Assembly: GCA_025210395.1 (NCBI GenBank)
Contig: JAOARV010000022.1
Coordinates: 1 to 50,406, forward strand
DNA length: 50,406 nucleotides
Direction: 5' to 3'
From: Marinisporobacter sp.
GTDB lineage: Bacteria > Bacillota > Clostridia > Peptostreptococcales > Thermotaleaceae
In this document: positions 19,789 to 28,056 of the stretch, one piece after another
Layout: each line of letters opens with the position of its first letter
Position numbering within the stretch: the first letter of the stretch is position 1
The notes under the pieces: model-generated
Told to the model about the DNA's origin: nothing
Seen by the model: the letters and a program-made list of their open reading frames with translations, nothing else
Databases searched by the model: none
Translations under genes and position numbers: made by a program

Positions 19789-20036
19789 CAATTGAATAGA
19801 ATCAATGTGATGATAAGAATGAGTAAATACAATACTATTTTCAGCGAATTGAGGTTTGGTGAGAGCTCAATAATCAAGGTTGTATTGAAGACATCTTTGA
19901 GCAGATTATCTGAAAAAATAGTAAGATAATACGTATTTCGGCGTTAACGAATTGAAGTGGGTTTTCCAAGTAGGGTGGTACCGCGGGATATAATACTTCT
20001 CGTCCCTGTTAATAATAGGGATGGAGAAGTTTTTTG
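19789..20036 (+). ncRNA. T-box leader (tRNA-sensing riboswitch) for hisS-aspS
   Basis: This 5' leader ends transcription unless uncharged tRNA binds. The conserved T-box AAGTAGGGTGGTACCGCGG is at 19968-19986. Stem I is recognisable by GAGTA, the GGTGAGAGC loop segment (about 19857-19866) and the pairing AATACAA/TTGTATT. The specifier loop reads GAAGACATC (19887-19895). By the usual GAA-NNN-A pattern the specifier is GAC (Asp), but CAT (His) overlaps it. The terminator is ACTTCTCGTCCCT (19995-20007) against AGGGATGGAGAAGT (20017-20030), followed by six T residues. Confidence 0.92.
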
Positions 20037-20074
20037 TATTTTTATAAACAATAGAAGTTAAGGGAGGTTTATCT

Positions 20075-21334
20075 ATGTCAATAAAAGCACCTAGAGGAAC
20101 AAAAGATGTTTTACCAGTAGATGTATATAAGTGGAACTATGTTGAACATTTATTTAGAGATGTCTGTGCTAGATTTGGATATAAGGAAATAAGAACACCT
20201 ATTTTTGAGCATACTGAATTGTTTAAAAGGGGTGTAGGGGAAACGACTGATATTGTACAAAAGGAAATGTATTCCTTTGAAGATAATGGAGGAAGGGATA
20301 TTACATTAAAGCCAGAAGGAACAGCACCTGTTGTAAGAAGCTTTATTGAAAACAAACTATATGCAGACACTCAACCTACAAAGCTTTGTTATATTACACC
20401 ATGCTTTAGATATGAAAGACCACAGGCTGGAAGATTAAGAGCCTTTCACCAATTAGGAGTAGAAGCTTATGGTGCAACAAATCCTTCTATTGATGCAGAA
20501 GTAATAGGGATTGCAATGGCCTTTTATAAAGATTTAGGCATTAGCAATTTAGAGCTTAGAATCAATAGTATAGGGTGCCCTGAATGTAGAGGAAAATATA
20601 ATCAAATACTAAAGGATTATTTAAAAGAAAAACTTCCAAATCTTTGCAAAACCTGTGAAGATCGATATGAAAAGAATCCAATGCGCATTATTGATTGTAA
20701 AGTAGCATCTTGCAAAGAACAGCTTACAGATGTTCCATTAATGATTGATCATATATGTGATGAATGTAAGGAAGATTTTGAAAAATTAAAAGAAAATCTA
20801 TCTCTTATGGAGATTGATCACATAGTAGATCCAAATATTGTTAGAGGTCTTGATTATTATACAAAAACAGCATTTGAGATTATTTCTAATGAAATAGGTG
20901 CCCAAGGAACTGTTTGCGGAGGAGGAAGATATGATCGTCTAGTGGAAGAATTAGATGGCCCTAAAACTCCTGGAATTGGTTTTGCTATGGGAATAGAAAG
21001 ATTATTACTTACTCTTCAAAATAACAATATTGAAATTCCAAAGCCAAAGGGATTAGATATTTTTATAGCTACAATAGGAGAAAGAGCCCATAAAGAAGCT
21101 GTGGGACTATTACATAAACTGAGATTAGAAGGATTATCAGGAGATAAGGATCACTTAAATAGAAGCTTAAAAGCTCAATTTAAATATGCAAATAAAATGA
21201 ATGCATCCTATACTATTGTAATAGGTGATGATGAATTAGATAAAGATGTAGTTACATTAAAAAATATGCAAAATAGTGAACAAACAGAGATTAAACTTAG
21301 TAACATTATCAATGAATTAAAAGAAAGATTATAG
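20075..21334 (+). CDS. hisS: Histidyl-tRNA synthetase
   Basis: This class II synthetase charges tRNA-His. The 419-residue protein has motif 1 in the IRTPIFEHTELFKRGVGETTDIVQKEMYSF region, motif 2 TPCFRYERPQAGRLRAFHQLG and the His-binding motif VRGLDYYTKTAFE. Motif 3 is GFAMGIERLLL, and a C-terminal anticodon-binding domain follows. It has four Cys pairs (CPEC, CKTC, CDEC) in the insertion. It is preceded by the T-box leader and followed after 11 nt by aspS. Confidence 0.97.
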   Translation: MSIKAPRGTKDVLPVDVYKWNYVEHLFRDVCARFGYKEIRTPIFEHTELFKRGVGETTDIVQKEMYSFEDNGGRDITLKPEGTAPVVRSFIENKLYADTQPTKLCYITPCFRYERPQAGRLRAFHQLGVEAYGATNPSIDAEVIGIAMAFYKDLGISNLELRINSIGCPECRGKYNQILKDYLKEKLPNLCKTCEDRYEKNPMRIIDCKVASCKEQLTDVPLMIDHICDECKEDFEKLKENLSLMEIDHIVDPNIVRGLDYYTKTAFEIISNEIGAQGTVCGGGRYDRLVEELDGPKTPGIGFAMGIERLLLTLQNNNIEIPKPKGLDIFIATIGERAHKEAVGLLHKLRLEGLSGDKDHLNRSLKAQFKYANKMNASYTIVIGDDELDKDVVTLKNMQNSEQTEIKLSNIINELKERL

Positions 21335-21345
21335 GAGGAGCAAAA

Positions 21346-23127
21346 ATGGCAGAAACATTAGGAAATATGAAAAGAACCCATATGTGTGGGACATTAAGAA
21401 CGGATCATATAGATGAAGAAGTTATACTTATGGGATGGGTACAAAAAAGACGTAATTTAGGAGGATTAATATTTACAGATCTAAGAGACCGGTCAGGGAT
21501 TGTACAAATTGTATTTGACAATGATGTATCAGAAGAAGCTTTTGCAAAAGCTGAAAAGATCAGAGGAGAATATGTAATCGGTATTAAGGGAATTGTAAAA
21601 ATGAGAGAATCTATTAATAAAAATATGCCAACAGGAGATATTGAGGTATTTGCTAGTGAATTAAAAATATTCTCAGAAGCCCAAACACCACCTATTTATA
21701 TTGAAGATGAAGATGAAGTTTCAGAAAATTTAAGATTAAAATATAGATATCTTGATTTAAGAAAACCTAAAATGCAAAAAAATCTTATGTTTAGACATAA
21801 ATTAGCAAAGCTGACAAGAGATTTTCTTGATGAAAATGGTTTTGCTGAAGTAGAAACACCTATGCTTACAAAGCCTACGCCAGAAGGTGCTAGAGATTAC
21901 TTAGTACCAAGCCGTGTAAACCCAGGAAAGTTTTATGCACTTCCTCAATCACCACAATTATTTAAGCAATTATTGATGGTTTCAGGGATGGATAGATATT
22001 TCCAAATTGTAAAATGCTTCAGAGATGAAGATTTAAGAGCAGATAGACAGCCAGAATTCACACAAATTGATATTGAAATGTCTTTTGTAGATATTGATGA
22101 TGTATTATCTATGAATGAGAGATTCCTTCAAAGAATGTTTAAAGAGATGTTAAATGTAGACATGGCTCTTCCAATAAAGAGAATGCCTTATAGTGAAGCA
22201 ATGGACAGATTCGGTTCAGATAAACCAGATATCAGATTTGGATTTGAACTAAAAGAATTAAATGATGTTGTAGAAAGCTGTGGATTTAAAGTATTTAGCG
22301 ATACAGTAAAAAACGGTGGAGACGTACGAGGAATCAATATTAATGGATATGAGGCTTCTTTCAGCAAAAAAGGCGTTAAGAAGCTAGAAGACTTTGCAAA
22401 AACTTATGGCGCAAAGGGACTAGCTTGGATCAGACTTACAGATGAAGGAATCAATTCTCCTATTGCAAAATTCTTCAGTGATGAGGAAATGAAGAAAATC
22501 ATTGAAAGACTTGAAGGAAAATCAGGCGATTTAATTTTAATCGTAGCAGATAAATCAAGTGTAGTATATGATGCATTAGGCCATTTAAGAGTAGAGATAG
22601 CAAAAAAATTAAACATTTTAGATAAAAATGATTATAAGCTTCTATGGGTAACAGATTTTCCACTATTTGAATATGACGAAGAAGATGATCGATATGTTGC
22701 AAAACATCATCCATTTACTTCACCAAAGGAAGAAGATCTTGACCTTTTAGAAACTGCACCTCATAAAGCACGTGCGAAAGCTTATGACATTGTATTAAAT
22801 GGTGTTGAAATAGGTGGAGGTAGTATTAGAATTCATAATAGTGAACTTCAAAAAAGGATGTTTAAAGCTTTAGGATTCTCAGAAGAAGAAGCTTATGAAA
22901 AATTTGGATTCTTATTAGATGCATTCAAATATGGAACACCTCCACATGGTGGAATTGCCTATGGATTAGATCGATTAGTAATGCTTCTTACAGGAAATGA
23001 TAGTATTCGTGAAGTCATAGCTTTCCCTAAAACACAAAATGCTTCATCCCCTATGACAGAGGCACCATCTGTAGTTGAGGAAAAGCAATTAGAAGAATTA
23101 CATGTTCAATCAGTAGTAGAGAAGTAA
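21346..23127 (+). CDS. aspS: Aspartyl-tRNA synthetase
   Basis: This 593-residue bacterial-type enzyme starts with an OB-fold anticodon-binding domain (GWVQKRRNLGGLIFTDLRDRSG). The class II core has motif 2 CFRDEDLRADRQPEFTQID and motif 3 YGLDRLVMLLTG, with the bacterial GAD insertion at about residues 290-420. Whether it is tRNA-Asp-specific or also charges tRNA-Asn cannot be read with confidence. It is co-transcribed with hisS under the T-box and ends at a terminator. Confidence 0.97.
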   Translation: MAETLGNMKRTHMCGTLRTDHIDEEVILMGWVQKRRNLGGLIFTDLRDRSGIVQIVFDNDVSEEAFAKAEKIRGEYVIGIKGIVKMRESINKNMPTGDIEVFASELKIFSEAQTPPIYIEDEDEVSENLRLKYRYLDLRKPKMQKNLMFRHKLAKLTRDFLDENGFAEVETPMLTKPTPEGARDYLVPSRVNPGKFYALPQSPQLFKQLLMVSGMDRYFQIVKCFRDEDLRADRQPEFTQIDIEMSFVDIDDVLSMNERFLQRMFKEMLNVDMALPIKRMPYSEAMDRFGSDKPDIRFGFELKELNDVVESCGFKVFSDTVKNGGDVRGININGYEASFSKKGVKKLEDFAKTYGAKGLAWIRLTDEGINSPIAKFFSDEEMKKIIERLEGKSGDLILIVADKSSVVYDALGHLRVEIAKKLNILDKNDYKLLWVTDFPLFEYDEEDDRYVAKHHPFTSPKEEDLDLLETAPHKARAKAYDIVLNGVEIGGGSIRIHNSELQKRMFKALGFSEEEAYEKFGFLLDAFKYGTPPHGGIAYGLDRLVMLLTGNDSIREVIAFPKTQNASSPMTEAPSVVEEKQLEELHVQSVVEK

Positions 23128-23131
23128 ACTT

Positions 23132-23158
23132 AGAGTGCAGATATGCACTCTCTTTCTT
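23132..23158 (+). terminator. Terminator after aspS
   Basis: AGAGTGCA (23132-23139) and TGCACTCT (23144-23151) form an 8-bp stem, followed by the pyrimidine-rich CTTTCTTT. Confidence 0.75.
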
Positions 23159-23219
23159 TGATGAAAACAAGTTTATTGTATTCAGAAAATAAGGTATAAT
23201 AAACGAAGAGGTGAATAAA

Positions 23220-23651
23220 ATGATTCAAGTAGGAAAAGTAATTGAAATTCTAGATTCCAATAGAGCAAGAGTTTTGATGCAAAAACACGCAGCATGTGGG
23301 GAATGTGGAGCTTGTCAACATGGACAAGAAAATATGTCCTTAAAAATCATCGCTTCGAATGAAGTAAAGGCTCAAGTTGGAGATCGGGTTGAAGTAAATT
23401 TAGAGACACAAAATGTTTTAGGAGCTGCATTTATAGCTTATGTTATTCCTTTGATTGCTTTACTTATAGGAATTGGTGGGGGAAGTTTCTTGTTAAAAAA
23501 AATAGGCTTTAAAGAGCATGTGGAAACTTATGCAATGATCATAGGATTTTTTTTAACAGCTACAACTTATACGGTTATTAGGTTGAAGGAAAGAAGCTTT
23601 AAAAAAAATAAAAAGTACATGCCGATTATATCTAAAATCGTAGAGGAATAA
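23220..23651 (+). CDS. SoxR-reducing system protein RseC family
   Basis: This 143-residue membrane protein carries a cysteine cluster near the N-terminus (ACGECGACQ), then a small beta domain. Two adjacent membrane helices follow (AAFIAYVIPLIALLIGIGG and YAMIIGFFLTATTYTVI). This is the RseC/RsxC-associated architecture linked to electron transfer and SoxR reduction. In Clostridia it often accompanies Rnf, but no rnf gene is visible here. ATG 23220 is chosen over GTG 23211 because GAGGTG sits 7 nt before it. Confidence 0.85.
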   Translation: MIQVGKVIEILDSNRARVLMQKHAACGECGACQHGQENMSLKIIASNEVKAQVGDRVEVNLETQNVLGAAFIAYVIPLIALLIGIGGGSFLLKKIGFKEHVETYAMIIGFFLTATTYTVIRLKERSFKKNKKYMPIISKIVEE

Positions 23652-23690
23652 AAAAATATAGAGACTCATTGAGTCTCTATATTTTTTCTA
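23650..23690. terminator. Bidirectional terminator between convergent genes
   Basis: AAAAAATATAGAGACTCA and its exact complement TGAGTCTCTATATTTTTT form a long palindrome. It serves the RseC-like gene on the plus strand. It also overlaps the last codons of the minus-strand gene ending at 23666. Confidence 0.9.
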
Positions 23691-24151
23691 TATTTACGAA
23701 CCTTTACTTGAAAAATCATGCGAGTAAGGGAAGAAACAATAAGGATTGCTGCAGCAATCCCACCCGCTACAAACATGGTTTCACTGCCAATGGATGCAAA
23801 CTTGCTAAAATCTTTTTCAATAACTGCAAGCATAGTATAATACATTCCTGCACCAGGAACTAATGGAATAATACCTGGAATAACAAATACAGTGACAGTT
23901 TCTTTAAATTTTCGAGCAAATATTTCACTGATTATAGCAACAATACAGGCCCCTACAAAAGAAGCTACGATAAGAGAGTGGAATTTTTCATTGCAATAAA
24001 CATAAGCAATCCATCCAATTCCTCCTGCAATAGAGGCTTTTAACAGGGAGTTTTTAGGAACATTAAATAGGATTGCAAAACCTAAAGTAGATAAAAAAGA
24101 AAAAAGAAATTGTAAAAACATTTTTAAAACCCTCCCCCAAAATAGATCCAA
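23666..24151 (-). CDS. ThrE-type threonine/serine exporter, small (DUF3815) subunit
   Basis: This 161-residue integral membrane protein has four to five helices (for example FLFSFLSTLGFAILFNVP and VFVIPGIIPLVPGAGMYYTML). The VPGIIPLVPGAGMYYTM-like segment is typical of the C-terminal half of ThrE exporters (DUF3815). It overlaps the preceding larger subunit by 28 nt, so the two are translated together. In some bacteria both halves are one polypeptide. Confidence 0.85.
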   Translation of the reverse strand: MDLFWGRVLKMFLQFLFSFLSTLGFAILFNVPKNSLLKASIAGGIGWIAYVYCNEKFHSLIVASFVGACIVAIISEIFARKFKETVTVFVIPGIIPLVPGAGMYYTMLAVIEKDFSKFASIGSETMFVAGGIAAAILIVSSLTRMIFQVKVRKYRKNIETQ

Positions 24152-24918
24152 GTATTCATGACAGCACCTACTCCAACGGCAATAGATATGGCAACAATAA
24201 CTGCTTCAGCAGATCTTGCAACGCCTGATAATAATTCACCTGAAATATAATCTCTTACTGCATTGGTTATAGCAACCCCTGGAACTAAAATCATAATAGA
24301 GCTGATGATGATTTTATCAATATTTATTCCTAAGTTTAAATTAACTGAGAAAATAGCTAAAATAGCACAAACAGCACCACCAATAAAATTTTGGATAAAA
24401 AGGTTTGAATGTAATTTATCAATAAATGAAACAGCTATATAAATGATCATAGCAATAAAAAATGAACTTAAAAAATCATTATAGGTAGATCCTAATAAAA
24501 GACCAAAAAATGATGAAGCAATACCAGCACCAATGACTTTTAATAGTGTGGGGTATTTTGGTAGAGTATCAATTTTTTTAAGAATTTCCATTCCTTCTTC
24601 AACAGATAAATAGGATATAGAAATTTTTCGTGAAAAATTATTTACCTGAGAAATTTTATTTAAATCAATCGTTCGAGTCTGTATTCTTTTAATGAACGTA
24701 ACAACAGAGTTATCATGAGCTAGATTTTTCTGATCTATAGATACAAAAATACCTGTAGGTGTTACGAATGATTCTACGTATGGAATATTATAAGCATGAC
24801 AAATTCTAATAATAGTATCTTCAACGCGATAAGTTTCTGCTCCATTTTTAAGCATGATTTCTCCAGCATAAACGGCAAGGGCAAGAATATTTTTCATTGT
24901 AGAATGCATTTTCATCAC
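24124..24918 (-). CDS. ThrE-type threonine/serine exporter, large (DUF1212) subunit
   Basis: This 264-residue protein has a soluble N-terminal domain (AGEIMLKNGAETYRVEDTIIRICHAY, the DUF1212 signature) and about five membrane helices in residues 120-262. The N-terminal NGAETYRVE motif is strongly conserved in this exporter family. Threonine or serine export is established for Corynebacterium ThrE, but the substrate here is inferred. It is divergent from glyA, the serine-glycine interconverting enzyme, which makes an amino-acid link plausible. Confidence 0.85.
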   Translation of the reverse strand: MMKMHSTMKNILALAVYAGEIMLKNGAETYRVEDTIIRICHAYNIPYVESFVTPTGIFVSIDQKNLAHDNSVVTFIKRIQTRTIDLNKISQVNNFSRKISISYLSVEEGMEILKKIDTLPKYPTLLKVIGAGIASSFFGLLLGSTYNDFLSSFFIAMIIYIAVSFIDKLHSNLFIQNFIGGAVCAILAIFSVNLNLGINIDKIIISSIMILVPGVAITNAVRDYISGELLSGVARSAEAVIVAISIAVGVGAVMNTWIYFGGGF

Positions 24919-25038
24919 TCCTTTTTTAAAACAAAATCAATTATATCAGAATCAGAATAGGGTTACAATATACTATAGGTATGTTGTGAAAATGATGGAA
25001 ATAACAATAAATATTGAATTTTCAATCAAACACAAAAC

Positions 25039-25067
25039 TTGTAAATTTACGCTATAAAAATTATAAT
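25039..25067 (+). promoter_or_regulatory. Sigma-A-type promoter for glyA
   Basis: TTGTAA (25039-25044), 17 bp, TATAAT (25062-25067), 41 bp upstream of the glyA ATG. Confidence 0.7.
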
Positions 25068-25108
25068 GAATGTAGGAAGAATTAATACATAGGAAGGAGC
25101 ACTTAAAG

Positions 25109-26341
25109 ATGAATTTTGAGAATTTAAAGAATGTAGACAGGGATGTATTTGAGGTGATTCAAAAGGAGATTGGTAGACAGCATGATAAAATTGAATTAAT
25201 TGCATCTGAGAATTTTGTAAGCTTGCCTGTAATGGAAGCTATGGGAAGTCAGTTGACGAATAAATATGCTGAAGGATATCCTGATAAGAGATATTATGGT
25301 GGCTGTGAATATGTTGATGTAGTAGAAGATTTAGCAAGAGAAAGATTAAAAAAATTGTTTAAGGCAGACCATGCAAATGTACAGCCTCATTCAGGAGCAA
25401 ATGCGAATATTGCTGTATATTTTGCCATGCTAAGTCCTGGAGATACAGTTTTAGGTATGAACCTTTCTCATGGAGGACATCTTACTCATGGAAGCCCTGT
25501 AAATATTTCAGGAAAATACTATAATTTCGTAGAATATGGTGTAGATAAGGAAACAGAAAGAATTGATTATGAAGAAGTAAGAAAAGTAGCTTTAGAAACA
25601 AAGCCTAAATTAATTGTTGCAGGTGCTAGTGCTTATCCAAGAACAATTGATTTTAAAAAATTTAGAGAAATAGCAGATGAAGTAGGGGCTTATTTGATGG
25701 TAGACATGGCACATATTGCAGGACTTATTGTAGCTGGACTTCATCCAAATCCTTGTGAATATGCACATTTTGTTACAACAACGACCCATAAAACATTAAG
25801 GGGTCCAAGGGGTGGAGCGATTCTTTGTAAAGAAGAATTTGCAAAAAAAATTGATAAAGCTATTTTTCCAGGGGTACAGGGTGGACCCCTTATGCATGTG
25901 ATTGCTGCAAAAGCTGTTAGTTTTAAAGAAGCTTTAACCAATGAATTTAATCATTATCAAGAGCAAATTGTAAAAAATGCGAAAAAATTATCTGAGGAGT
26001 TAATGAAAAGAGATTTTAAATTAGTTTCAGATGGAACAGATAATCATTTAATATTAATAGATTTAAGAAATAAAGATATAACAGGTAAAGAAGCGGAGAA
26101 AAGGTTAGATGAAGCAGGTGTAACGGTGAATAAAAATACCATTCCATATGATCCACAAAGTCCTTTTGTAACAAGTGGTGTTCGAATAGGTACACCAGCT
26201 GTAACAACAAGAGGAATGAAGGAAGAAGATATGGTAGACATTGCAGAAATAATTACTATGGTTATTGATTCTCCTGAAAAGATAGATGAGGCAAAAGAAT
26301 TAGTACATAAGCTATGCGAAAAGTTTCCCTTATATAAATAA
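25109..26341 (+). CDS. glyA: Serine hydroxymethyltransferase
   Basis: GlyA interconverts serine and glycine with tetrahydrofolate, using PLP. The 410-residue protein shows [35 protein letters not shown] and the PLP-lysine motif [15 protein letters not shown]. The C-terminal [14 protein letters not shown] also matches. The AGGAAGGAG site supports the start. It stands alone with its own promoter and terminator. Confidence 0.98.
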   Translation: MNFENLKNVDRDVFEVIQKEIGRQHDKIELIASENFVSLPVMEAMGSQLTNKYAEGYPDKRYYGGCEYVDVVEDLARERLKKLFKADHANVQPHSGANANIAVYFAMLSPGDTVLGMNLSHGGHLTHGSPVNISGKYYNFVEYGVDKETERIDYEEVRKVALETKPKLIVAGASAYPRTIDFKKFREIADEVGAYLMVDMAHIAGLIVAGLHPNPCEYAHFVTTTTHKTLRGPRGGAILCKEEFAKKIDKAIFPGVQGGPLMHVIAAKAVSFKEALTNEFNHYQEQIVKNAKKLSEELMKRDFKLVSDGTDNHLILIDLRNKDITGKEAEKRLDEAGVTVNKNTIPYDPQSPFVTSGVRIGTPAVTTRGMKEEDMVDIAEIITMVIDSPEKIDEAKELVHKLCEKFPLYK

Positions 26342-26367
26342 AAGTCGAATAAATATTTATCCATATT

Positions 26368-26402
26368 AAATAAAACATGGCTTTTGTCATGTTTTATTTA
26401 AT
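26368..26402 (+). terminator. Terminator after glyA
   Basis: AAATAAAACATG and CATGTTTTATTT form a perfect 12-bp stem with loop GCTTTTGT, ending 18 bp before the next gene. Confidence 0.8.
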
Positions 26403-26417
26403 GAAAGGAAGAAACTT

Positions 26418-27812
26418 ATGAAAGATTACACAAAGGAAATACTAGAAGCTATACTAGAATATATAGATGAGGGAGTACATGTAATAGATGATCAAAGGAG
26501 GACCATTTTTTATAATAGAGCCATGACAGAGCTTGAGGGTACAAAAAAGGTAGATATATTAGGGAAGGACTTTTTGGAAGTTTTTCCAACCTTAGACCAA
26601 AGTAGTAGTACCTTGTTAAGAGCTTTAAATAAAGAAGAAAAAATTATTGATCATCCTCAAACCTATCTAAATAATCATAAGAAAGAAATAACAACCATCA
26701 ATACAACAGTACCTATTTTTAGCAATGAGAAAAGAATTGGTGCTGTAGAAATTTCTAAAAATATTACGAAGATTAAACATTTGTCAGACCAAATTATGTC
26801 CCTTCAAATGGAACTATCTAAGAGGGGGAATAAAGATTTAGAACAAAATAAATTTACCTTTGCAAGTATTATAGGAAATAATGAAAGATTTATTCAGGCT
26901 ATTAATTATGCAAAAAAAGCCTCTAAGTTTTTGTCTAGTGTATTGATATATGGAGAAACGGGAACAGGAAAGGAATTAGTAGCTCAAAGTATTCATTATA
27001 GGAGCAATCGATCAGAAAAACCTTTTTTAGCCCAAAATTGTGCGGCTATTCCAGAATCGTTATTAGAAGGAATCCTCTTTGGAACAGTTAAAGGGGGATT
27101 TACAGGAGCCATTAATCGACCTGGTTTATTTGAACAAGCTAATGGAGGAACCATATTTTTAGATGAAATCAATTCTATGGGGATGCAGCTACAATCAAAG
27201 CTATTAAGAGTGCTACAGGAAGGAACCATCAGAAGGGTAGGGGGACTAAAAGATGTTCCCATTGACGTAAGAATTATAGGGAGTACAAATGAAGAACCTT
27301 ATGAGGCCATTGAAAAGGGGAAAATTAGAAAAGACCTTTTTTATAGGATCAATGTAATTCCTATTTATTTACCTCCTTTAAGGGAAAGATCAGATGATAT
27401 AGAAATATTAGCTAAGTATTTTGTCAATAAATATAATCAAAAACTAAATAAGAGAGTAGAAAATATAGATAGTTTTGTTCTAACTGCTTTTAAAAACTAC
27501 AAATGGCCAGGAAATGTAAGAGAACTTGAAAATATTATTGAAGGTGCCATGAATATTATTGAAAATGGAAGTATATTAAAGAAAGAGCATTTTTCTCCTC
27601 AAGCAAATGCAAAAATATTTGCATTTGCTTATGAAAATGAGATTGAATTAAAAAAAAGTCTTCCAGATACACTAGAAGAGATTGAAAAAAATATTATTAC
27701 AAAAGTACTGAAATCATGCAATAATAATATTTCAAGGGCTGCACTAGAGCTAGGGATCAAAAGACAAACGTTACAGCATAAATTAAGAAAATACAAAATC
27801 ATCACAAAATAG
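26418..27812 (+). CDS. RocR-like sigma-54-dependent transcriptional activator
   Basis: This enhancer-binding protein is the probable activator of the ornithine operon downstream. It has 464 residues. A PAS-type sensor covers residues 1-110 (EYIDEGVHVIDDQRRTIFYNRAMTELEG). The AAA+ domain spans about 150-370, with Walker A GETGTGKE, Walker B GGTIFLDEIN and the RISEVELPPLRER-like segment IPIYLPPLRERSDDI. A Fis-type helix-turn-helix ends the protein (ISRAALELGIKRQTLQHKLRKYKI). The sigma-54 contact loop reads GGFTGA instead of GAFTGA. Bacillus RocR has the same architecture and responds to ornithine or citrulline, so ornithine sensing by the PAS domain is the obvious inference. The downstream promoter is of the -24/-12 type. 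Confidence 0.9.
   Translation: MKDYTKEILEAILEYIDEGVHVIDDQRRTIFYNRAMTELEGTKKVDILGKDFLEVFPTLDQSSSTLLRALNKEEKIIDHPQTYLNNHKKEITTINTTVPIFSNEKRIGAVEISKNITKIKHLSDQIMSLQMELSKRGNKDLEQNKFTFASIIGNNERFIQAINYAKKASKFLSSVLIYGETGTGKELVAQSIHYRSNRSEKPFLAQNCAAIPESLLEGILFGTVKGGFTGAINRPGLFEQANGGTIFLDEINSMGMQLQSKLLRVLQEGTIRRVGGLKDVPIDVRIIGSTNEEPYEAIEKGKIRKDLFYRINVIPIYLPPLRERSDDIEILAKYFVNKYNQKLNKRVENIDSFVLTAFKNYKWPGNVRELENIIEGAMNIIENGSILKKEHFSPQANAKIFAFAYENEIELKKSLPDTLEEIEKNIITKVLKSCNNNISRAALELGIKRQTLQHKLRKYKIITK
27603..27628. repeat. 26-bp near-palindrome inside the activator gene
   Basis: GCAAATGCAAA and TTTGCATTTGC are exact inverted arms separated by AATA, within the codons for the interdomain linker. The half-site GCAAAT is the same as in the two upstream activating palindromes at 27818-27853. 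Confidence 0.5.
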
Positions 27813-27817
27813 AAACA

Positions 27818-27853
27818 GCAAATATATTTGCACCCACATGCAAATATATTTGC
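27818..27853. promoter_or_regulatory. Paired activator sites (UAS), doubling as a terminator
   Basis: GCAAATATATTTGC, itself a perfect palindrome, occurs at 27818-27831 and again at 27840-27853. The centres are 22 bp apart, i.e. two DNA turns, on the same helix face. They lie about 142 bp upstream of the -24 element, the normal range for enhancer sites. The two copies can also pair with each other as an RNA stem followed by TTTTTGTTT, so the block can terminate the activator transcript. Confidence 0.75.
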
Positions 27854-27994
27854 TTTTTGTTTGTGTACAGAAAAAAATAGGACAAATAGGAGATGAAATG
27901 ACAAAAAACAACGCATAAATATTCTGAATATACTAAAAAACGATAAAAAATAGAGATGAAATTAAAAAAATCCACTCAAAAGAATAGATGTTGT

Positions 27995-28010
27995 TGGCAT
28001 GGGTATTGCA
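27995..28010 (+). promoter_or_regulatory. Sigma-54 (-24/-12) promoter of the ornithine operon
   Basis: TGGCATGGGTATTGCA matches the full consensus TGGCAYR-N4-TTGCW, with GG at 27996-27997 and GC at 28008-28009. It lies 46 bp upstream of the ord start codon. Confidence 0.92.
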
Positions 28011-28056
28011 ACATATTTAGCATGTAAAGGATGAAAAAAATTCGGAGGTGCTTTCA

